This document shows, one piece after another, positions 1 to 6,427 of a stretch of 6,427 nucleotides of DNA. This DNA is from Victivallaceae bacterium (GTDB lineage Bacteria > Verrucomicrobiota > Lentisphaeria > Victivallales > Victivallaceae), in NCBI GenBank assembly GCA_028717165.1, contig JAQUOK010000192.1:1-6427 (forward strand). The letters are read 5' to 3'. The position numbers and the translations under genes are program-made. A model generated the notes under the pieces. It was not told where the DNA came from. It did no database searches and saw nothing but the letters and a program-made list of their open reading frames with translations. Within the stretch, counting starts at the first letter, position 1. Each line of letters starts with the position of its first letter.

Positions 1-432
1 CTGACCGGAGTAACTCTTTCCTTTATCTTCCTTCGTTACAGTATCGGGTCAATCGCGACCACCTTTTTCATTACAGCCGTTACTTTCGGGGTTATGAGCG
101 TTTACGGTTACGTAACCAGGCGCGATCTGACCTCTATCGGCAATTTGCTTTTTATGGTACTGCTCGGTATAATTATCGCCTCGATCGTCAATTTTTTCCT
201 GAAGAGCCCGGCTTTATATTGGTTAATCACCTATGCCGGTATCCTGATCTTTGTCGGCCTGACCGCCTATGACACCCAGAAAATCAAGGAAATGTCCATG
301 GCGCTCGGTGATGAATTATCGGGCAGCGAAACCGGTAAAAAACACGCAATACTCGGCGCCCTGGCCCTCTATCTCGATTTTATAAACCTTTTCCTGCTTC
401 TGCTGAGAATTTTCGGCGGCAACCGGGATTAA
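1..432 (+). CDS. Bax inhibitor-1/YccA family integral membrane protein (3' part, 5' end outside window)
   Basis: The reading frame is open from base 1 and ends at a TAA, giving the last 143 residues of a protein whose start lies upstream. An ATG at 94 is internal: the codons before it are in frame and encode hydrophobic, membrane-like sequence that fits the family. The fragment alternates hydrophobic helices with short polar loops, as in the BI-1 (UPF0005) fold. Two family hallmarks are present: YDTQK at fragment residues 90-94, and LYLDFINLF near residues 123-131 just before the C-terminal hydrophobic helix and a short basic tail. The aspartates in these motifs (D91, D126) correspond by family knowledge to the di-aspartyl pH sensor of the Bacillus subtilis homologue YetJ, a proton-sensitive calcium leak channel. 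The protein should sit in the inner membrane. Its physiological role in bacteria is poorly defined, so calcium or ion leak is inference. The family assignment is firm. Confidence 0.9.
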   Translation: MTGVTLSFIFLRYSIGSIATTFFITAVTFGVMSVYGYVTRRDLTSIGNLLFMVLLGIIIASIVNFFLKSPALYWLITYAGILIFVGLTAYDTQKIKEMSMALGDELSGSETGKKHAILGALALYLDFINLFLLLLRIFGGNRD

Positions 433-454
433 ATAATCCGTAAATCGTGATTAT

Positions 455-1063
455 ATGAAGCCTGATTTTAAAATCGAAGTTGTCGGGATGCTGGACGTCA
501 ACTGTTATCTGGTTCCGGTTGCTGAAAGCCGTAAGCTTTATATCATTGATCCGGGCGGCAATCCGGAACGGATTATTGCCGCGGCAAAGGAATTTGATTA
601 TGACGAAGCGGTAATTCTGTTGACTCACGCGCACGTCGACCATATCGGCGCGGTGCGGGATGTCGCCAAAGCCCTCGGCATCAGTACGGTTTATGTGCAT
701 AAAGATGAAGCCGCTCTTTATAAAAGCCCCCGCAACCATTTACTGCCTTATATTCCGGCCGCCGCCGATCTGCCGGAAGCCGTGACAACGGTTCCGGGCA
801 AAGATTTTGAGCTTATCGAAACGCCCGGCCACTCTCCCGGCGGCGTCTGTTACTATTTCAAGCAGATTCCGGCGGTTTTTGTCGGGGATACGATTTTCCG
901 CGGTTCGGTCGGGCGTTCCGACCTTTCCGGCGGCAATCATGACCGGCTCATAAATTCGATCAGGAGCAGGCTGATGATCCTGCCGGAAGATTTGCAGCTC
1001 TACCCCGGGCACGGCCCGGCGACCACAGTCGGCAGCGAAAAAAAATATAATCCATATCTTTAA
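455..1063 (+). CDS. MBL-fold metallo-hydrolase, glyoxalase II-like
   Basis: This is a complete 202-residue protein. The start is constrained: an in-frame TAA at 434-436 lies just upstream and no other start codon intervenes. The Shine-Dalgarno is weak (GTGA at 447-450). All metal ligands of a two-metal beta-lactamase-fold hydrolase are present: H58, H60, D62 and H63 in the THAHVDH motif, H126 in TPGHSPGG, D145 in FVGDTIF, and H186 in YPGHGP. The TPGHSPGG and GDTIFRGSVGRSD signatures are typical of the glyoxalase II-like branch, whose members hydrolyse thioesters such as hydroxyacyl-glutathione or act on related substrates. At about 200 residues it lacks the extra C-terminal helical domain of classical glyoxalase II, so a specific GloB assignment is not justified and the substrate is unknown. 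No signal peptide is seen, so it is probably cytoplasmic. It follows the BI-1 gene by 22 bases, with no promoter or terminator evident between them, so co-transcription is plausible. Confidence 0.92.
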   Translation: MKPDFKIEVVGMLDVNCYLVPVAESRKLYIIDPGGNPERIIAAAKEFDYDEAVILLTHAHVDHIGAVRDVAKALGISTVYVHKDEAALYKSPRNHLLPYIPAAADLPEAVTTVPGKDFELIETPGHSPGGVCYYFKQIPAVFVGDTIFRGSVGRSDLSGGNHDRLINSIRSRLMILPEDLQLYPGHGPATTVGSEKKYNPYL

Positions 1064-1094
1064 GCAGGCGTTACCGAAAAAGGCGGGGACAGGG

Positions 1095-1116
1095 AAAAAA
1101 AACCGCTTCACGGGTT
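1095..1116 (-). terminator. possible weak intrinsic terminator of the glg operon
   Basis: Reading on the - strand, the glgB stop codon leads straight into a short hairpin. AACC plus G pairs with CGGTT, with one bulged C and a TGAAG loop (bases 1116 to 1101). It is followed by a run of T (eight T at 1102-1095, two of them in the stem). The shape is that of a Rho-independent terminator, but the stem is only about five base pairs with a bulge, so it may be weak or fortuitous. The remaining bases of this 51-base gap (1064-1094) show no other recognisable site. No convincing terminator for the opposing + strand gene was found. Confidence 0.3.
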
Positions 1117-3154
1117 ATGAGGCTTCTGCTGTTTTCTTTCCGCACTTCCTGAGAACCAGGGCGGCACGGCAGGGCAGGTAAAGACTGATTTCGTGATGAA
1201 TTTCGTTGGCGGTTCTGGCAGGCATGGTGAAAAAATGCTGGTTCGGCACCAGCCGGGCATGGCCGCCGAAAACCGGACTGTCGGAATCCAGTATGAGTTC
1301 ATATTCTCCGGGCAGCAGCGCGATCCGGTAATTATCGAATGAATGCGCCGGATTGAAGTTGAAGAAGAAAAAGAGGCCGCCGCGTTCGAAAGCGATGATC
1401 TTATCCCGGTCATTAACCAGTATTTTCTGGGGCAGGCAGGCGAATATTTTTTCCTGTCTGATGATTTTCAGCATGGAACGGTCAAAGTCGCGCAGGAAAT
1501 GATACCGCAGCGATTCATCCTCCGCCAGCGACCACTGACGGCGGCAGTATTTGTACGACCAGTTATTGCCTTCCCTCGGGAAATCCACCCATTCGGGGTG
1601 GCCGAATTCATTGCCCATGAAATTCAGATAACCGTTCGCCGCGGTCGCCAGAGTAATGAGGCGGCTCATTTTATGCAGGGCCATTCCGCGGTCGACCAGC
1701 AGGTTCCGGGAATCGATCCGCATTGAATCATACATCGAACGTTCGATCATCCGGAAAATAGCGGTTTGTCCCCCTACTATTGACTGGTCGTGACATTCAA
1801 CGTAACTGACGGTTTTCTCATCGCGCCTGCGGTTAGTAAGTTCGTGCCAGAGGCCGGACATGCTCCAGTTTTCGTCAGCTTTGTCAAACAGTTTGAACCA
1901 GTAGTCGGTAATTCCCATCGCCAGGCGATAGTCGAAACCGCAGCCGAAATGTTCGCGGGGCGTCGCCAGGCCAGGCATCCCGCTGACGTCTTCGGCAACG
2001 GTTACGGCGTCCGGCCTGACTTCGTGAATGACTTTATTCGCCAACGTCAGATAGGCAAGGGCCTGTTCATCCACCTGGTCGCCGAAATATTCCTCATAAC
2101 CGGTAAAGGCGTGTCCCAGGCCGTGGTGATGGTAGAGCATGCTGGTGACGCCGTCAAAGCGAAAACCGTCCAGATGGTATTCGTCCAGCCAGAAGCGCAG
2201 ATTCGAAAGCAGGAAATGCAGAACTTCCGGTTTGCCGTAATCGAAGAGCAGCGAATCCCATAAACGATGCCGGCCGCGTTCGCCTTCGTGGAAATACTGA
2301 TAGCTGGTGCCGTCGAATTTAGCGACGCCCTCGACTTCGTTTTTAACCGCGTGCGAGTGGACCATGTCGATGATTATCCGCAATCCCAGACCATGGGCGG
2401 CGTCCACCAGCTCCTTGAATTCGTCGGGGGTGCCGAACAGGGAACAGATCGAATAGAAATTGGCGACGTGATAACCGAAGGAACCGTAATAAGGGTGTCC
2501 GAGGATTGCCATAAGCTGAATGGTGTTATAACCGGATCCGGCGAGCATGGGCAGAATTTTCTGCCGGTACTCTTTAAAGGTGCCGACGCCTTCATATTCC
2601 TGGGCCATGCCGACATGCGATTCGTAAATCAGGATTTCCCCGGGAATTTCCGGGCCGGGATTCCTGAATACGTAATGTTTTTCCGGATGCCATATTTTCG
2701 CACTGAAAATTTTGCTTGCCGGATCCTGCACGACATAACGGGCATAGGCCGGGATGCGTTCGCCGCTGCCGCCGGGCCAGTGAACCGTCAGACGGTAATG
2801 CATGCCGTGCTGCAGGGTTTGCGGGGGTAATTTCAGTTCCCATACGCCTTGCCGGCCAAGGCGTTCCAGCCGGAATTCCTCACTTGAGCGCCAGCCGGAG
2901 AAATCCCCGGTCAGATACACCGCCGAAGCGTTCGGGGCCCATTCCCGGAATATCCATTCCCCGCCGCGGAAATGCAAACCGAAATATTCATGGGCGCAGG
3001 CAAAATCCGCCAGGCTCTGTTTGCCGTCGGTCAACCGCCGCTCCATTTTTATTGCCGCGGCGGCGCGCCGTTCAATGCTGTGGCGGAACGGTTTCAGCCA
3101 TGGGTCGGAAAGCAGTTGTTCGGTTTTGTTGGATAAAAATTTTTTTGTCGGCAT
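1115..3154 (-). CDS. glgB: 1,4-alpha-glucan branching enzyme, eukaryote-like GH13 type
   Basis: This is a complete 679-residue enzyme that forms alpha-1,6 branches in glycogen by cutting and transferring alpha-1,4 chains in the cytoplasm. The layout is an N-terminal helical segment (about 10-55), a CBM48 domain (about 60-155), the GH13 catalytic barrel (about 170-560) and a C-terminal beta domain (about 580-670). The GH13 motifs are DMVHSH (263-268), GFRFDGVTS with nucleophile D334, VAEDVSG with acid/base E388, and VECHDQ with D456 as the transition-state stabiliser. YYGSFGYHV (222-230), FDGTSYQYFH and the HDQ signature place it with the eukaryote-like branching enzymes (GH13_8), also found in Bacteroides-type bacteria, rather than the E. 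coli-like GH13_9 group; the length of about 680 fits. Oddities: the near-invariant EH before PYYGS is GH (G219), and region IV reads VECHDQSIVGGQ instead of the usual AESHDQALVGDK. The ATG overlaps the glgA TGA by one base (TGATG). A weak GGTG lies five bases upstream, so translation is probably coupled to glgA. Confidence 0.96.
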   Translation of the reverse strand: MPTKKFLSNKTEQLLSDPWLKPFRHSIERRAAAAIKMERRLTDGKQSLADFACAHEYFGLHFRGGEWIFREWAPNASAVYLTGDFSGWRSSEEFRLERLGRQGVWELKLPPQTLQHGMHYRLTVHWPGGSGERIPAYARYVVQDPASKIFSAKIWHPEKHYVFRNPGPEIPGEILIYESHVGMAQEYEGVGTFKEYRQKILPMLAGSGYNTIQLMAILGHPYYGSFGYHVANFYSICSLFGTPDEFKELVDAAHGLGLRIIIDMVHSHAVKNEVEGVAKFDGTSYQYFHEGERGRHRLWDSLLFDYGKPEVLHFLLSNLRFWLDEYHLDGFRFDGVTSMLYHHHGLGHAFTGYEEYFGDQVDEQALAYLTLANKVIHEVRPDAVTVAEDVSGMPGLATPREHFGCGFDYRLAMGITDYWFKLFDKADENWSMSGLWHELTNRRRDEKTVSYVECHDQSIVGGQTAIFRMIERSMYDSMRIDSRNLLVDRGMALHKMSRLITLATAANGYLNFMGNEFGHPEWVDFPREGNNWSYKYCRRQWSLAEDESLRYHFLRDFDRSMLKIIRQEKIFACLPQKILVNDRDKIIAFERGGLFFFFNFNPAHSFDNYRIALLPGEYELILDSDSPVFGGHARLVPNQHFFTMPARTANEIHHEISLYLPCRAALVLRKCGKKTAEAS

Positions 3155-4668
3155 CAGGACACCAAAGGTCTTCTTAACATCAGTTCATAGACATTCTGGT
3201 AGCGCCGGGCGGTTACGTCATGGTTGAATTCCGCTTTCGACTCCTGCATGATGCGTTTAAGGACAACGCTTTTAGTTTCTGCAGGCAGATAGAAGAATTT
3301 GACGGCCTGGTCGATTCCCCAGAACAGCCCGTTCTCATCGTAATATTTAAAGACAAAACCGTTTCCGCTGCCGTAATCAGGCGCCAGATGCGTTATCGTG
3401 TCGTGAAGCCCGCCGGTGTCGTGCACTATCGGTAAAGTTCCGTAAATGGGGCTTATCATCTGGGGCAGGCCGCAGGGTTCGAAGAGAGAAGGCATAAGCG
3501 TGAAATCGGCGCCCGCATAGCCGATACGTGAAAGCTTTTCATCAAAACCGCATATTGCCACCCGGTCGTAGAAATCATGCATGCATATTATATCCTGAAA
3601 ACATTGGAAATACTGGCCGTCGGCTACGATGGCCACCTGCAGATTGTTATCCCAGTATTTGTCGATGAGCTGATAAAGAATACCGGTCAGGAGCTGGCAG
3701 CCTTTCTGTACCGGATCAAGACGTGAAGGCCAGAAAAGTACGGGTATGTCGGGATCGATCTTCAGGCCAAGACGTTTCTGGAGAAGAACCTTGTTCCGTC
3801 TTTTGCCTTCCAGAACCGTTTCCGGACAGTAGCGTTCAGAAAGGAAACTGTCGCTTTCCGGGTTGAATGATTCGTCGGGAGCGTTAAGGATGCCCACCGC
3901 GCAGTCCGCCAGTGATTTCGCGGCTATCTGGTGACGGATGTGCGCCGGTATGAAACTGTGCCGCCCGTCGACGATTTCGTGAAGGAAAGTCGGGGATACG
4001 GTATTTATATAATGGGCCGCGAAAATCCCGCTGGCCAGCAGATCTACCGGGTTGCTGTGCCGGGTTTCCTCGTAATTATAGGGCTGGCGCGCGTAGTAAA
4101 GTTTGTCCCAGAATTCGGCGACGTCTATGCCGCGGTCTTCGATGGCTTCTATCATCATTTTCTGGGTATGGATATTGTGAACCGTGAACAGACAGGGAAT
4201 GCCGAGGCGTCTGGCCATGGCCGGGATAAGTCCGGTCATCCAGTCATTGCAGTGGATCAGATCGGGCTTGACCTTGGGGATGATATTGTTGATGACTTCG
4301 CGCTGGAAAGCAATGGAAAGGCGGAAACTGTCGGTGTCGTAGCTGCTGTAAACCGAATCGCGATAATAGAATATCCGGTCTTCGGCCAGATGTATCCGGC
4401 TGTTGGATAAATTGCTCATGTATACCTGCAGTTCATTGCTGATCAGCAGCCCGACGTCGATATTGAACATTCGCCGGTAATGCGGCAACGTTACATGCAC
4501 GTCCGCGCCCTGGCGGTAAAGGGCGGTAACCAGCGACGCCGAAACGTCTGCCAGTCCGCCGGCTTTCGCCTGCATGCGGTTCGACATGTTGCCCATACCC
4601 TTGGGAAGGTAGGTTATTTCCGGCGTCACGATCAATATCCGCGGTGAGTTCCATTCTTTTGAATTCAT
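3154..4668 (-). CDS. glgA: glycogen/starch synthase, GT5 family, divergent form
   Basis: This is a complete 504-residue GT-B glycosyltransferase that adds glucose from a nucleotide sugar (usually ADP-glucose) to the non-reducing ends of alpha-1,4 glucan. The N-terminal Rossmann half carries KAGGLAD (35-41), HCNDW (139-143), HN (164-165) and GILNAPD (259-265). The C-terminal half carries SRLDPVQKG (315-323, with R316 and K322), PSLFEPCGLPQ (393-403 region, catalytic-type E397) and DTGGLHDT (417-424). These match the GT5 order and key residues. It departs from E. coli GlgA in four places: about 12 extra residues between the first strand and the KxGGL loop, Asn in place of the second His of HxHDW (as in plant granule-bound synthases), NAPD for NGID, and one extra residue in the SRLxxQKG motif. 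The start is supported by AAGGA six bases upstream of the ATG. It is the middle gene of the operon, 20 bases after glgP and overlapping glgB by one base. The donor sugar is inferred from the family. Confidence 0.94.
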   Translation of the reverse strand: MNSKEWNSPRILIVTPEITYLPKGMGNMSNRMQAKAGGLADVSASLVTALYRQGADVHVTLPHYRRMFNIDVGLLISNELQVYMSNLSNSRIHLAEDRIFYYRDSVYSSYDTDSFRLSIAFQREVINNIIPKVKPDLIHCNDWMTGLIPAMARRLGIPCLFTVHNIHTQKMMIEAIEDRGIDVAEFWDKLYYARQPYNYEETRHSNPVDLLASGIFAAHYINTVSPTFLHEIVDGRHSFIPAHIRHQIAAKSLADCAVGILNAPDESFNPESDSFLSERYCPETVLEGKRRNKVLLQKRLGLKIDPDIPVLFWPSRLDPVQKGCQLLTGILYQLIDKYWDNNLQVAIVADGQYFQCFQDIICMHDFYDRVAICGFDEKLSRIGYAGADFTLMPSLFEPCGLPQMISPIYGTLPIVHDTGGLHDTITHLAPDYGSGNGFVFKYYDENGLFWGIDQAVKFFYLPAETKSVVLKRIMQESKAEFNHDVTARRYQNVYELMLRRPLVS

Positions 4669-4674
4669 TGAAAA

Positions 4675-4679
4675 TCCTT
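4675..4679 (-). promoter_or_regulatory. Shine-Dalgarno of glgA
   Basis: On the - strand, AAGGA sits six bases before the glgA ATG, inside the 20-base glgP-glgA gap. It is the clearest ribosome binding site among the internal starts of the window and decides the glgA start. The gap is otherwise AT-rich, and with so little room a separate promoter is unlikely. Confidence 0.75.
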
Positions 4680-4688
4680 AATATAATT

Positions 4689-6427
4689 CTATTCTGCCCA
4701 ATGAATAAAGCCGGGCATACTGTTCTGCCAGTTGCTTCCTGACGGTACAATTCTTGCGGTCAGGCCGAAACGTCCGGCCTGGGTGCACTTAAGCTGATGA
4801 CTGTAAATGTAATAGCCTTCGCCGAGGTCTTCGGAAAGTTCCATTGCAGCGGTATGGCTGTGAATGATTTCGTTATGAACGTTTACCGGGCCGTAGTACA
4901 CCTGTACTTCGACGTCCTGCGGAGCCAGGTGATTCAGGAATACTTTGGACTTCACGTTGAAGGTGTCTCCGATGTGAACGTCGACAAGTTCCCGGTCGAC
5001 CTGCGGGTATTCTATCGAAAGCTTATCGTAATTGTCATTCAGAAGTTCTTTCACGCCGATGAGTTTTTTACCTGCCGCGGCATCGTCTTTGATCAGGTTT
5101 TCGAAATTATGCAGCGCCGGGGTATAAAATCTGTCATTATACTGCTGAGCCATGCGGGCGCTTGAAAATTTGCTGAGCCCGACGATGATGGATTCTTTCA
5201 TCATTTTTATCCAGCGGTGAGGAATTCCGCCTTCGGAACGTTCATAGAAACAGGGTATGATGTCGTTTTCAAGAGTGTTGAAAAGCATATGGGATTCATA
5301 GTTGTCGCAGTCCTCCGGGTCTTCGTAATTTTCGTCGCCGAAAATGGCGAAGCCGCATTCCGGGGTGTAAGCTTCAGCCCACCAGCCGTCGAGTATGCTG
5401 CAGTTGAGAACCCCGTTGACGGCGGCTTTCATGCCGGAAGTGCCGCTCGCTTCCTGCGGCCGGCGCGGCGTGTTGAGCCAGACGTCGACGCTGGAAACCA
5501 GTTCCCGGGCAAGCGCCATGTTGTAGTCTTCAAGAAAAACTATCCGGTTGTGCACTTCCGAGTCCTGACAGAACCTGATCAGATCCTGGACCAGAGCTTT
5601 TCCGGCTTCGTCCGCGGGATGGGCTTTCCCGGCGAAAATCAGCTGGATCGGTTTTTCCTGACTGTTCAACAGTTTTTTCAGCCGCTGCGGGTTGCGGAGC
5701 AGCAAAGTGCCGCGTTTATAAGTCGCGAAGCGCCGGGCGAAACCGATAGTGAGCACTTCGGGATCAAGAAAATTCTTTGCCTGATAAATTATGTCGCAGT
5801 CCAGGTTCCGGCATTTCATCTGCTGCTGGAGGCGTTTCCTGGAATGGCGGATCAGGTTGTGGCGGCAAAGCTCATGCGCCATCCATAATTCCTCGTCCGG
5901 AATCGCCTCGACGCTTTTCCTGAGGCGATCCTGGCTGGGGTTGGATTCCCAGCCCATGCCGAGGAAACGGTCGAATATATTGCGTTTGCGCAAGGATATC
6001 CAACTGGAAATATGAACACCGTTGGTGATATGTTTTATCGGGATTTCATCGATTGCCCGGCCCGGCCAGAGATGGCGCCACATTTCACGTGCGACTTCAC
6101 CGTGCAGTTTGCTTACGCCGTTGCTGTAATTCGCCATCCGCATTCCCAGAACCGTCATGCAGATCTCACTGCTTTTGCCTTGGTTGCCGATGGGTACTCC
6201 CCAGTCGATGAGACGATTGACGTCGAAGCCGATATCCTTGGCCGGTTTTTCGAGATAAGGCTTTACCATGTCTATTTTGAAAACTTCGTTCCCGGCCGGA
6301 ACCGGCGTGTGGGTTGTGAAAACGTTCGAACGCCGGACTATTTCGAGAGCGACTTCCGGAGCGATTCCTTTTTCCTGAATCAGATGTTTTATTCTGGCCA
6401 GCGCCAGAAATGCCGCATGGCCTTCGT
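4689..6427 (-). CDS. glgP: alpha-glucan (glycogen) phosphorylase, GT35 short type (C-terminal part, 5' end outside window)
   Basis: The frame is open from the right edge of the window to a TAG at 4691-4689, giving 578 C-terminal residues. The ATG at 6269 is internal, because the 52 codons upstream of it encode conserved family sequence, including EGHAAF at the very edge and TTHTPVPAG (37-45). The enzyme phosphorolyses alpha-1,4 ends of glycogen to glucose-1-phosphate using pyridoxal phosphate. Visible motifs (fragment numbering) are SKLHGE (105-110), TNGVH (134-138), FARRFATYKR (229-238), AGKAHPAD (265-272) and EASGTSGMKAA (325-335). K333 is the expected pyridoxal-phosphate lysine, and the GWWAEAY that follows is typical of the short Thermus/Thermotoga-like class rather than E. 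coli/animal phosphorylase. A beta-rich tail (about 480-578) ends in HWAE. The N-terminal domain (DUF3417 in this class) must lie outside. It is the most upstream operon gene visible, so any promoter lies beyond the window. All motifs look intact. Confidence 0.95.
   Translation of the reverse strand, partial: EGHAAFLALARIKHLIQEKGIAPEVALEIVRRSNVFTTHTPVPAGNEVFKIDMVKPYLEKPAKDIGFDVNRLIDWGVPIGNQGKSSEICMTVLGMRMANYSNGVSKLHGEVAREMWRHLWPGRAIDEIPIKHITNGVHISSWISLRKRNIFDRFLGMGWESNPSQDRLRKSVEAIPDEELWMAHELCRHNLIRHSRKRLQQQMKCRNLDCDIIYQAKNFLDPEVLTIGFARRFATYKRGTLLLRNPQRLKKLLNSQEKPIQLIFAGKAHPADEAGKALVQDLIRFCQDSEVHNRIVFLEDYNMALARELVSSVDVWLNTPRRPQEASGTSGMKAAVNGVLNCSILDGWWAEAYTPECGFAIFGDENYEDPEDCDNYESHMLFNTLENDIIPCFYERSEGGIPHRWIKMMKESIIVGLSKFSSARMAQQYNDRFYTPALHNFENLIKDDAAAGKKLIGVKELLNDNYDKLSIEYPQVDRELVDVHIGDTFNVKSKVFLNHLAPQDVEVQVYYGPVNVHNEIIHSHTAAMELSEDLGEGYYIYSHQLKCTQAGRFGLTARIVPSGSNWQNSMPGFIHWAE

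Noticed and set aside
94..432. ATG at 94 as the start of a small membrane protein
   Set aside because: The frame is open and hydrophobic back to base 1 and matches the upstream helices of the BI-1 family, so this is an internal Met of a gene cut by the window edge.
380..1111. - strand open frames opposite the MBL hydrolase (380-739, 740-1111)
   Set aside because: The + strand protein has a complete metal-ligand set. The antisense products are low-complexity basic sequence with no motifs.
1790..2830. Long + strand open frames opposite glgB (1790-2263 and 2267-2830)
   Set aside because: They lie in the register exactly complementary to the glgB codons, where stops would need TTA, CTA or TCA codons in glgB. 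Avoidance of those codons leaves the antisense frame open. The translations show no family motifs, while the - strand product has full GH13 signatures.
5217..5888. 223-codon + strand open frame opposite glgP, and smaller ones at 4797-5165 and 3931-4410
   Set aside because: They have the same antisense-register artefact over glgP and glgA, and no recognisable protein features. The opposite strand holds strongly conserved GT35 and GT5 motifs.
6267..6269. ATG at 6269 as the phosphorylase start
   Set aside because: The codons upstream to the window edge encode the conserved TTHTPVPAG and EGHAAF motifs, so the true start lies beyond 6427.
6290..6306. GC-rich inverted repeat-like stretch (CCGGCCGGAACCGGC)
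   Set aside because: It lies inside conserved GlgP coding sequence (the PVPAG region), and its composition is explained by Pro, Ala and Gly codons. There is no sign of an operator or attachment site.

Overview
The window is a compact, protein-dense stretch of bacterial chromosome of moderate GC content (close to half by eye). There are no RNA genes, mobile elements, CRISPR arrays or large non-coding gaps. It holds five genes in two convergent blocks, and the genes at both ends run off the window.

Left block, + strand (1-1063): the 3' end of a Bax inhibitor-1/YccA-family multispanning membrane protein, followed 22 bases later by a complete metallo-beta-lactamase-fold hydrolase of the glyoxalase II-like type. 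The two may be co-transcribed, but the sequence shows no functional link between them.

Right block, - strand (6427 down to 1115): a glycogen-metabolism operon transcribed glgP -> glgA -> glgB. It encodes an alpha-glucan phosphorylase (5' end outside the window), a GT5 glycogen/starch synthase, and a GH13 branching enzyme. Spacing is tight: 20 bases containing a good Shine-Dalgarno between glgP and glgA, and a one-base TGATG stop/start overlap between glgA and glgB. GlgA would extend alpha-1,4 chains from a sugar nucleotide, GlgB would introduce alpha-1,6 branches, and GlgP would release glucose-1-phosphate from the ends. One transcript therefore carries both making and mobilising functions. 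No ADP-glucose pyrophosphorylase (glgC) or debranching enzyme (glgX) is visible here.

Organism: the branching enzyme is of the eukaryote-like type (GH13 subfamily 8 by motif), which in bacteria I associate with Bacteroidota and PVC-group lineages. The synthase is a divergent GT5 with an extended N-terminal loop. From memory of these families I lean towards a PVC-type bacterium such as Lentisphaerota, with low confidence and no search to support it.

I do not see an undescribed system. The points most worth a second look are the divergent synthase and several substitutions at normally conserved positions of the branching enzyme.
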